Positions 26,601-38,600 of a stretch of 64,000 nucleotides of DNA are shown piece by piece. A program made the translations under genes and the position numbers. Source of the DNA: Holothuria scabra (lineage: Eukaryota; Echinodermata; Holothuroidea; Aspidochirotida; Holothuriidae); assembly GCA_037179385.1 (NCBI GenBank), contig CM074180.1, positions 29,865,455 through 29,929,454 on the forward strand, written 5' to 3'. The notes under the pieces are model-generated. The model saw nothing but the letters and a program-made list of their open reading frames with translations. It did not search any database and had not been told where the DNA came from. The stretch's first letter is position 1. Each line of letters starts with the position of its first letter.

Positions 26601-29600
26601 CTTACGACCATACCTACTTTGGAGGCGTCTCAGTCTGCTGAGGAAGTGGTCGAATGCATACCTCGCATTGCCTCAGTTTGCGTACATAAGAAATGCTAGA
26701 CAAAGATTGCTATGGATTAAGCCACGTACATCAGCCGTGTTTGGAACAATGTTGACAAATTTTGATAAAAAGGAAAGAAAGGAGAATTTTCAGGTTGATC
26801 GGGATACATTCACCTTTATATGCGATCGATTACGACCAGCAATAGAGAAACAAGATACTGTCATGAGGATTGCCTTTAAGTGTTGAGAAAAGAGTAGCTA
26901 TAACACTTTGGAGATTGGCCACGAACGCAGAGTTCAGAACAGTTGGAAAAATTTTTGGCCAAGCGGGGAATACTACATCATCGCAAAGGAGTAGTAGTAT
27001 TGCAGTGTAGCAAGGCTACAGTACTAACGAATACAGAACTGTCAAAATATTTTACCTCGCAATTAGTCAAGTTCCTCTCTTTACTATGATGCATTGGAAA
27101 TAATGTCCAAGAAGTTTCGAAACAAGACGTAATAATGATTGCGATAATTGGTCACATTCACTTTGATACGAAGAATGAATTCTTTACGCAACGAATTCTA
27201 CAGTTGAACCAACACAGCAATACACCAACCAATGTCTCGCACGTTGTACACATGCTATACACTATAGGCGATACACAAAGTGCAGAGCTGCTTGGCCTGC
27301 TTGTTGTAAAACACTTGATATCTTGATTTATTACCACAAACACCGCGTTTAAAACCGCAGAACCCTGCGTTCGGAAGTGGATTGAAATTTAAACACCGAC
27401 CCCGAGTTAACCCGCATTCCCACGTTACTCAAGCGCGAGGTAACACTGTGTTACCTCAAGCGTACGTGAGACCACAGTATATGTCTTTGTGGAGAAGAGT
27501 CTTCTGGCACCCTATCTACAGTTTCATGGTCCACTGGGCCAGGGAGTCTTTATCTTATTGCACAATTAATGAAGTGGAAATACCCTGAAAAAGGCCTCAA
27601 AATCCAGATAATGGAGCATCGGAGGAGTTAGCCTAATAGATTAACAGATTAAAGTAAACTCAGATTCATTACCAATCCTTAGTCTGATACCAATAATTTT
27701 CATATTTGAATGCCAACTAGGGAATGATATTGAGTACACTGTAACGGTTGTTAGCCTTGTAAGCCAAACTGGAAATATCAGCAATATAGAATGGTGACAT
27801 CAGCACTATAACATATACTCCCAGTTCTCATAATTCCCAAGTTCTTTGTGTAATTTATGGTAATAATGTAGAATCAGTAACCGAAGTGATGTTTATGTCC
27901 ATAAAATCATTATTTTGGCCTGCACTCACCATAACTTTCAATTTTAACATGATTTTGAGTTACTTAGTGTACAGTAGCATTTGTTAAACCTTACCGTGAC
28001 AAGCTTTTCAAAACCCACATCTGGTTAATTGTCACCAAAAATTAAACCTAATCGTCATCACAAACCTTGAATGTGGACACCAATTCACGGTGAAAGGCCA
28101 TTTTGCAATACATCTACCAACCAGTCTGCTCATAAAAGCGTTTGAGTTGATAATTTCCACAGAATGAACCGGTCACACTGCATTAACCCTTTACTGTTGT
28201 GCTCCAATCGGGGCATATTTGCGCGCCTCGGGAGTGGGCGGAAAAGCGGACGTGGCACACCCCGCATCAGCTTCCGTAGGTTATTGACCCCGTGACCTTA
28301 AACTATTGTCCCTCTCGTTGTTGTGGCCGAATTTTTGGGTAGCTACTCGCAGTTTCGAGCTCCGCATGAAACAGTAAAAATGGGTGACAGTCGCACTCCC
28401 CATATGGGTCCAAAAGGACCCAAACAATGGTAAAGGGTTAAACTGTTCCCTCTGCCAGTGAAAGCAATGCATGGATCACTTACTGCTATGCTCAGTGAAG
28501 TAACCTAATCCTCATTCTATTATAACACCCCATTTATCACTTGCTTTCTGCTAAAACTGTTGACTAAACCCTGTTTTCTGTTTAGAGATAGCAAAAGGGC
28601 GAATGGTAGATTGTTTTAAAGTAATGGTAAGTTTAATTTGAGAGCAGGTAAAGATAACTTATGAGAGAAGTAAAAAGGGCTGTTTTTTCTCTCTCTGACC
28701 ACATTGTGTACATACTGTTTCTTAGTGATAATATCAAGTTTGATTACAAGCATAAATACATGGTGAAGTGAGGAAATGTTTTTGAAGGATCGTCAAGTAT
28801 TATATAGGTTGAATGTAATTAAGGTCTCAAAAATTTAACTTTTGATTTCATGGAATATTAGTACTAAAACACCCCTTGTGAAGATATTACAAACATTGGG
28901 TACGAGCTTTTGCTCAGCTTTGGTTTGGAGGTCAATTTATCAGCTTTTCTACTGGCAGTACAATTCTTGTAATATCTAGCAAGGAACCACAGTGCCCAGT
29001 GGGCCTTTGTTGATTCCTTGCCGAAGCCAGGCAAGGAATCTCTGTGATGGTGATGTTGTGTGTGTGTATGTATGTGTGTATGTATGTGTATTTTTGACAC
29101 TTTGCTCGTAATTGCGATATCTCAAGATAGGAATGATCAACACTTTTCCTATTTTCCTATTTATGTAGATTTTTCATGTTGAGAGAAGGAACCCTGTTGT
29201 TTTTGGTTGAGGTCAAAGGTCTTTTGAGGTCCCATAGGTTTAAGTCTGAAAAAGCTTGTAATCGCGATATCTCAAGTTAGGAACGACCGATACTTTTCAT
29301 ATTTGGTATAAAGGTTTGCCATGTTGTGAAGAAGATCAGTATCATTTTTTGTGGATGTCAGAGGTCATATAAGGTCACCAGCGGTAAATCTGCGAAAACC
29401 TCCTAAAGTGCTTGTAATCGCCATATCACAAGTTAAGAATGACCAACACTTTTCACATTTGATTTATAAATTTGTCATGTTGAGAGGCAGTACCCTATTG
29501 TTTTTGGTGGAGGTCAAAGGTCATTTGAGGTCACCAGAGGTCAAAGTCTGAGAAGCTTGTAATTGTAAAATCTCAAGTTAGGAATGACCGACACTTTTCA

Positions 29601-32600
29601 TATTTGGTACACAGATTTGTGATGTTGAGAAAAGGAATCTTATTGCTTTTGGTAGAGGTCAAAGGCCATTTTAGGTAAAATTGCAAAAACGTGGTAAAAG
29701 GCTTGTAAACATGATATCTCAAGAAAGAAGTGACTGGCACTCTTGATATTTGGTATATAGATTCGTGATGTTGAGAGGAGGAAGCCTATTTTTTCTTGTT
29801 AGAGGTTTAAGGTCATTTGAGGTTACCCGCGTTAAAATTGTGAAAACATTGAAAATGGCTTGTCAACACAATATTTCATGATAGGAGTAACTGACACTTT
29901 TCATATTTGGTATAATGATTTGTTATGTTGAAAGGAAGAGCCCCTGTTGTTTTTGGTAGAGGTCAAAGGTCATTTGAGATCAATGGTCGTAAAATTGCGG
30001 AAATGTCGAATGTGGCTTATAAACACGATATCTCAAGATAGGAGTAATGGACAGTTTTTGGTTTCCATGATAAGAGAAACCTATGCAATCATGATGGCGT
30101 GTGTATGTATGTGTGTATGTGTGTGTGTGTGTTTGTGATGCTTTGCTTGTTAGCACGATATCTCAAGATAGGAATGTCTGACAGTTTTTAAACTTGGTAC
30201 ATAGATGTGCCATACTGAGAGGAAGAACCCTATTGTTTTTGGTGGAGGTCAAAGGTCATCTGGGGTCACCAGGGGTCAAAGGCTGAAAATTTTCTTAGCA
30301 TGATATCTCAAGATAGGAAACTTAGATAAATTTCATATTTGGTATGTGGATGCGTTATTGTTAGAGGATGGTCCCTATTGTTCTTGATGGAGGTCAAAGG
30401 TCATCTGGGGTCACCGGGGGTCAAAAGCTGAAAATATTGTTAGCACGATATCTCAAGATAGGAAACTTGGATAGATTTCATTTTTGGTATGTGGATGAGT
30501 TATGGTCAGAAGATGGTCACTTTTGTTTTTGAGGGAGGTCAAAGTTAATCTGGGGTCACCAAGGGCCAAAAGCTGAGAATATTGTTAGCACAATATTTTT
30601 TAAGATAGGAAACTTGGATAGATTTCATATTTGGTATGTGGATGCATTATGGTCAGAAGATGGTCCCTATTGTTTTTGAGGGAGGTCAAAGGTCATCTGG
30701 AGTCACCAGTGGTCACAGTCTGAAAACCTTGTTAGCATGGTTTACCAAGATAAACTTGGATAGATTTCATATTTGCGTATGACAGACCTGCTATGGTCAG
30801 AAGATTGTCCCTTTTGTTTTCGGAAGAGGTCAAAGGTTATCTGGAGTCACCAGGGGTCAAAGTCTGAAAATCTTGTTAGCACGATATCTCAAGATAGGAA
30901 ACTTCAAATGCAGTTTTGCATTCTGGTTATATTGGGGATATAGATTTGCAGTGTTGAGAGGGAGAACCTTATTGTTTTTGGTGCAGGTCAAAGGTTATTT
31001 GAGGTCACCATAGGCTTAACCAGCCAGAGATCACGTCAGTTATTCAGAGGTCTTGAGAGAATCGAAGAACCCCATTGATTTTGGTTGAGGTCAAAGGTCA
31101 TCTGGGATCACTGGGGGTCAGTGGGTGCTGGGATCTGCGGGTTATCAACATGATTTTCATCTTTGTTAAATGAACCATTGTCATTCTGTGCCTAAATTGT
31201 AACTAAGACAAATCTTAGACACATAAATTTAACATTAAATCCAATCTAAAATTTGCCAATGCTAATAGAAGGAACATCCAGCAGTTAATTGGCAGCTATA
31301 TCCCACATATGGTGTAGATCGACAAGAGAACATACTGTGTTCAAACATTGATTGATGGAACATATCAGTAAACCAGAAAGCCAAAAGGCTTAGTGATTCC
31401 TTGTCCCTGAAATGCAAGGGACCATGTATTCACTATGTGCCATCTACATGACAAGTTACAGGACCCTACAAGTGACCTTTCTTGAAACACTGTGCAGGAA
31501 AGCTTGTCAGGCTTTGAACATGCAGACTCCAAATGAACTTGGACCTTTGGGAAAATCTATAGGGATCATCCATTCAATATGACCAATCCACACACTAAAT
31601 ATGAGCACAGTCACATGCATCGTTCTTGAGATATCATGTTAATGAAGTTTTGACCTTTTGACCTCTTGTGACCCCAAATGACCTTTGACCTCCACCAAAA
31701 ACAATAGGGATCATCTACTCAATATGGCCAACACACTCGCCAAATATGAGCATAGTCACATGTACCATTCTTGAGATACCGTGTTTACGAAGTTTTGACC
31801 TCTTGACCTCTTGTGACCCCAAATGACCTTTGACCTCCACCAAAAACAATAGGGATCATCTACTCAATATGGCCAACCCACACACCAAATATGAGATTAT
31901 TAACACTTACTCTTCTTGAGATACTGTTTACAAGCAATTTCTAAGGAATTTACCTATTGACCTCTCGTGACCCCAAATGATCTTTAACCTCCACGAAAAT
32001 TGATAGGGATCATTTACTCAATAGTCAATATGACCATCCTTTCTTGAAACACTGTGCAGGAAAGCTTGTCAGGCTTTGAACATGCAGACTCCAAATGAAC
32101 TTTGACTTTGGGAAAATCTATAGGGATCATCTACTCAATATGACCAATCCACACACCAAATATGAGCACAGTCACATGTACCATTCTTGAGATATCGTGT
32201 TTACAAAGTTTTGACCTTTTGACCTCTCGTGACCCCAAATGACCTTTGATCTCCACCAAAAACAACAGGGATCATTTACTCAATATGGCCAATGCACACA
32301 CCAAATATGAGATTAGCCACGCTTACTCTACTTGAGATACCGTGTTTACCAGCAATTTCTAAGGAATTTACCTATTGACCTCTCGTGACCTCAAATGACC
32401 TTTGACCTCCACGAAAGTCAATAGTGATCATCTACTTAATATGTTCAACCTACACACAAAATATGAGCATAGTCACATGTACTGTTCTTGAAGTACCGTG
32501 TTTACAAAGTTTTGACCTTTTTGACCTCTCGTGACCCCAAATGACCTTTGATCTCCACCAAAAACAATAGGGATTATCTACTCAATATGACCAACCCACA

Positions 32601-35600
32601 CACCCAAATATGAGATTAGTCATGCTTACTCTTCTTGAGATACCTTTTTTACTAGCAATTTCTAAGGAATTTACCTATTGACCTCTTGTGACCTCAAATG
32701 ACCTTTGACCTCCACGAAAGTCAATAGGGATCATCTACTCAACATGTCCAACCCACACACCAAATGTGAGCATAGTCACATGTACTGTTTTCGCGATATC
32801 GTGTTTACAAAGTTTTGACCTTTTGACCTCTCGTGACCCCAAATGACCCTTGATCTCCACCAAAAACAATAGGGATTATCTACTCAATATGAACAACCCA
32901 CACACCAAATATGAGGTTAGTCACACCTACCCTTCTTGAGATATCGTGTTTCAAGCCAAAGCGTCACATATACACACACACCTACACACGCACACACACC
33001 CACACACACACACACACAAACACACGACATCACCATCACATAGATTCCCTGCCTTCCTCCGGCAAGGAATCAAAAAGCATAAATCTTGCAGAAAAGAGCC
33101 AGTATCCTACTGACTACTCTTGTGCCAACATGGGACAGTTTGATGCAATGCATTTATAAGGGGTCATAGATTGTTCAGCACATTCGGCAGTCTAATCTGT
33201 TGTTTACTATTCATTTGAAGAAGAGTAACCCCATTATAATTTTGACCAAAAATGTTCTCAATTCAAGAAGGGTGGGAGCATTTCGCAAGCAATTTTGGAA
33301 CAGAAGGCTGCTGAAGAAATCAGAGAACCCCTTTTAGATAAAGGTGATATAGCATTTATCAGAGTTTTTCTACCATAGTGGGAAATGAGGTTCATGTAAG
33401 CCTTCTAGGCCAAGATGTTCTAGTTTTCTGCAGGTCAACATTTCAAGCATTTAATGTCTTAGATCAGAGAGCTTTTTACTTTGAATCAGGGCATTTCTTT
33501 TAATCCAGAATATTGGAGATTTGTTGTCAAGAAGCAAAGGGTGTCAGTGACTCAACACTTCAGGTCCATCTTCCAAATGTTGATGTACAGGAGAAAGTAA
33601 AAGCCATCAACTCCTTGCTCTCAAAGGTAAGTGATATACATGTGTCTATTGTGTATAATCTTGTACATTGGTCAGTGTGCATACAGTGCAAACTGCACTC
33701 TCCATTTATAACTCCCTGCAAGAAAGCAGGTCTCTGTGTGTTTGTAATCAGGCCTGTCAACTCTCCTGGTTTTAACAGGAGACTCAGTGCTTATCAAGAT
33801 CTCCTGGCCTCCAGGTTTCAATTCCTACTTTCCTGCAGTCTTGGTGTTTCAGTTTTATTTGTGATATTTTGGAAATGGGCCCCGCAGTCAGTAAAAAGCA
33901 TAGGCTTATTTGAGCAAGGGATCATGAAAAGGTGATTGTGTACAGCTACTGTTGGCTACAACTGATACCTGGCACATAGTACATAACCATCTTTATAATA
34001 ATATAAAGGTAAAGAGAACACCTTATTTTGCATGTCCTTACAAAAGTCAGCCTTGAAACGGTTAATTCATAACTGATATACTTAACTTTACGTGTTTGAC
34101 AACGTACATAAACAAGAGCAACTTTAACTGTGCAAAGCATTAATTGGATAATTTTCTCTCCCAATGCATCAGCCCCTAGCAGTGTTTTAGCCTAAAGTGC
34201 CAGTATTTGTATTGTTTTAGTTGAAACTAATATCAACCTCCTGGTTTTTCAACTGATCTGCCTGTTTGTTGGCCTTGAAAAATGAAAATTTCCCTAAAGT
34301 CAGACAGGTCGACAGGTCTGTCGTAACGGTCATCCATTGGGGATACTTTCAGGTCTGTGAATTTCTGATCTGTAATTTCTTTAGTTAAAATACAACTTGA
34401 AATCTGTCTCTTGTGGTAAAAGTAGTGAGTGTGACATCCAAATTATCTGTCAGTTTCCAGAAAATTCTTCAGTTTCCCTGTTTAGCACTCAAACGTGTAA
34501 AATCTATGTACTGTACGTTGAGCTTTAATAAAATTCCATACACTCTCAACTAAATTTAACCCTGGTTGTGGTGTGTTGTTAACGCACCACTTTTTACAGA
34601 TGTAAGTGTACCAAGCAGGTCAGAAAACTGGGGATATGGCAGCAGAACTGCTTGTTGCTGCTTCTCTGGCTTTAACAATATCACGGATTTGATCACTTTT
34701 TCCAGAGGCAGTTTTTTAAGTACCGTAGAAAGAAACACGGATCTGATTATCTTCACAGTGAATATCTTTGACATAATTTGCTGACTAAATGCAAAAAAGT
34801 TCCTGTATCTGAGGCCATGTTTAAAGTATTTAGTATTTATGTAGTTGTTCATGCAAACAAATAGTAGTGATGTAGCTGTTTATGAATTTATGAATGCTTT
34901 AATTGAACAGAAATCATTTAATCTTCTTTATAGGGTCAGATAGATCTGGTGCAGGGTAGTAACAACCAGTTGCTGTATAAGATAAAAGATACACAGAATC
35001 AAGTGTAAGTATGTTATGTTTTTTTGTTATGGTTCAAGTCCAAATTTGGTTTCCCTTTAGTGGCCTCAGTCAACAGGGGGGTAATATCCTGGGCATATTC
35101 TACAACCCCCAGTCCACAGGATGCTATAAAGAGAGTGCACTGAATAAATGTTTTGTCTACCTTTATAGTGACTTACGAGGTAGTGATAACCAAGAGAGAC
35201 TGGTATATCAGATCATCAAGGAGGCGGGTAACAAAGGTATCTGGATTAGAGATATACGTAGAGGATGTGGGCTGGCCCCACCCCCACTCAACAAGATTCT
35301 GAAGAAACTAGAAAACAGAAAAGTGATCAAGGCTATCAAGTCAGTTGGGGTAAGTCTTCACGGACTGCATGATTTCTTCTGAAAAAAAATTCAGGTACAT
35401 ATTTTTGTTGAATATGATGAGATATTACATGGGCACTGATTTTGGGGAGATGTGGGGACATATCCCCCCCCCCTGCACTTCTGGGAAAGTTGCCCATTGA
35501 CTTATTGAGATTTTTACCACCATGGTAAATTTTTGACAGAGGTGGCCATGTCCTCCCTCTGAATAAAGATGGATGCCTATGAGGCATGAAGTAAATTTCC

Positions 35601-38600
35601 TTACCACTTTTGTATATTCCAACTTGTTTGAATTCCAGAGATACCTGCAAAAAAATTTGCATTAATACTTGTTCATGTTTTGTTTTGCAACACAAAACAC
35701 ATTTTTAATGCAAGATTATTTGGACTCATCACTTGGCACATTAACAGTAAAACTGCGATCATATAAATTTCCTCTAATATCAGGTCCTTTTTTTTGACTT
35801 AATCATCATTAGAAAATTTCAGATTTGTAAACTAATAAGTAATGACTTTGCCCTTGAGTATAATTTTGTCCTTAAAGGCCTAAACCTTTCACCCTGAACA
35901 GTTCCAATCTCCTTACGTACTTGCTTAAGTTAGTGAGTATATAAGAACCCAATTTGTCATCAAAACTCTCTCAGTATAGACATGCAGTGTAATAAGGGCT
36001 AGAATACTGTACATTTTTTTGAATTTGCTGTCAATCAAAGAGCTGTGCCAGTTCAGAATGACTGTGGACAACTACGAAAATTGTAGTTTGTGGTGAGTAT
36101 TGACTCCTTTAAAAATCAGATAGTACTTGTTATGTCTGGAGAAGTTATGAAATGCTGTTTGTAAAGGATATGGAAAGTCATGGAATTGGCAAAGTAGGAA
36201 AGTTTAAGAACCCTGTGATGTAACAAAGATATAAAATGCAATATGTTATTTACTTCAGGATTCGAAGAAGAAAGTGTACATGCTGTTTGAGTTAGAACCA
36301 GACCGCTCTGTGACTGGTGGTGCATGGTACAGTGATCAAGACTTTGATGCAGAATTTGTTAATGTTTTAAACCAGACTTGCTTTAAATTTTTACAAGAAA
36401 AGGTAAGATGCTTTAATAATATTTTTCCTTTTATTGCCACGGGTTTGGATTAATTCCACATTGATGCTTCCTTTATTGATCTTGTTTAAAGTCTTCTGTC
36501 TGTCAATATTTCTCACACATTCGACAGTAACACAGAACTTATTTGAGGTTATTTTGGTTGTGGGGATAAATTATTCAAAGTCCTCAAATTGCAACTTTAC
36601 GCTGAGTTACATCCTAGCAAAGATTCGAAGATAAGTTTTGAAACGTTTTTCAGTTTAGACGGGAACTACAAATGGAGAAACTCTATGCATTAGGGTGGTT
36701 TACCAGAACTTGACCCTCACCTATGATCTGGCAGAAGAGTGAATCTTTTATTTCATCATTGCTAATATTGATGTCTTTAAATGTTACTACATTTATGTAA
36801 CTACATTTATCATCTCAAGTTAAACTGTCACCATCTGGAGATTCTGTTCTACTTTGCATACTTGATGTACTTTGTGTATTTTTGCCATTAAGGTCTATAA
36901 ATCTGATTAGGTTGAAATGGAGAAATTTTACCAATTGCATCTTAAAGTCTCATGTTTTACTTTATGCAGATGGAAGCCACATCCAAGTTAGATGTGGATC
37001 CTCTCCTTAAGCTCAACAGATCATATGCCTCACCAGAAGAAGTGTGGAAGTACATACAAGAGCTTGGGTTACTCTCAAATGGGGTAAGACATTTCTTGAA
37101 AGAACAAAGAAATTCCTGCAATTTGTATCAATTAAGGAATATCATGACTGAAATTCAAAACCAAAACTTTTAGCACTTTATGATGCTAGAAGGGAATAGC
37201 AAGTTTTAGCCATCTCAAGCTGGCAACTAATAATCCACAATCTATCAGAGAACTTCCTATTCAGGTATCTTGAGATAAAGTTAAAGGTGTTTGCCTCCTT
37301 CAAAGACTATTTGCTCAATAGAGCAACAAGGCTAGTTTAAATGGGGTTAATTGCAGCAATAACAGAGACAAGCTTCACCCAAGAAAACACCTTTTTCTCA
37401 GGTAACATTGGCTAAAATGTCCTATTCAATTCTAGCAGCATGTGTGAAAGGCAACTGAATTTACACTAGTCTAGTGCAGACCACACAGAAACTATTTTTG
37501 TCATGAATTTTGTAAATTTTTCACCCACAGATAAGTCCTTGAATCTGTTTTTTCTGCTGCTTATATACTTAATTTGAATAACAAAAGAATTTTTGGGTGC
37601 AAAAAAATGATGTTGTAAGAGAAGAAGCTGGTGCCATGAAAATGTGCATAAACCTACAATCACAAGTAGTCCTGCACAACTCAGGAAAGTTATGTTGTGA
37701 TGGTCAGTAACTTGCACATTCTGTGGTTTTAGTCAAGCCAGATTTCCCCAACCTGTGGTGGTGGTGAAAAAACTTCTTGTCAGCCAATTTCTCTCAGAAT
37801 TTGTCCATGAATTTATTAGAAGCAGAACTAGAACTTGTACCATGTTTGAACCCTTATGTTAAATTTACCAGAGTTAATGTCATGGGAATATTTACCAATA
37901 GCAAATACTATAGTGGATCAACTCAGAGAGCAATTGGGGATATGACACTTTCCTTGACCACAAACTTGCATAAATTGTAGCAGTGTCCATTTCTTCTGTC
38001 AAAGGGCTGGTCTTCTCTTTTCAGGTCATTCCCATTCTCCCAAATTAGTGACCTTGTAGCCTCTCTTGCAACTATAATTTCCTGTCCAACTGCGTGCCTG
38101 CAGGCACAAGCCAAGTCATTGCTTGAAACCATATCATGGTGGGCATATAACCAGAACACTCTCTGCATCATATGAAACATGAGCCACTGTGCATCTTTTG
38201 AAACATTCAAATTTTTAGGTCAACCAAAGAGTGGTCACTGATTGAGAATTTTGATATCTAGTGTACCTGAAAGCAAGTGTACTTGGAATGATGACTGTCT
38301 TGTCTTTAAGAAGGACTGCATGGAAAAGTGGTTATAGCATCCAACTTGCAGTCCGGAGTTGGAGTCCAGGCTGGGTCATGCCGAAGACTTCAAAAATGGA
38401 ACCTTCTGCCATTGTGCTTGGTGCTTAGGATAGACAAAGGTGTAGAGAAAACAAGCCAGTGAGCCACAGCTGGAAAAAAAGCTGTAGCCTACCTGACTTA
38501 AACCAATTGGTTAGAAACTGGGCCATAAAACTCCATCTAACTAACAAGTCTTGTCTTCAAGTTACACTAATGTTAAAGGCCCAGTTCTCCCACCCCAAAC

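Larger units (their letters stand above)
20608..33508 (+). other. POLR3F intron 1 (12.9 kb, mostly mobile elements)
   Basis: This is the largest intron of the gene, about 60% of its length. In order it holds AGGCCTAG-type low-complexity sequence (about 20630-20800), a long CR1-like element (about 21.4-25.27 kb), a second non-LTR reverse-transcriptase relic (25.48-25.95 kb), a PIF/Harbinger relic (26.25-27.47 kb), unassigned sequence (27.5-29.0 kb), two inverted minisatellite elements (29.0-33.1 kb) and a final 400 bp with nothing recognised. Confidence 0.85.

Noticed and set aside
32911..33159. 82-codon frame with a Thr-His repeat
   Set aside because: It is a translation of the CA microsatellite at the head of the inverted minisatellite element.
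35011..35160. N-terminal extension of the POLR3F exon 4 frame
   Set aside because: The frame is open by chance in the intron; the acceptor at 35167-35168 and the phase from exon 3 define the true exon start.
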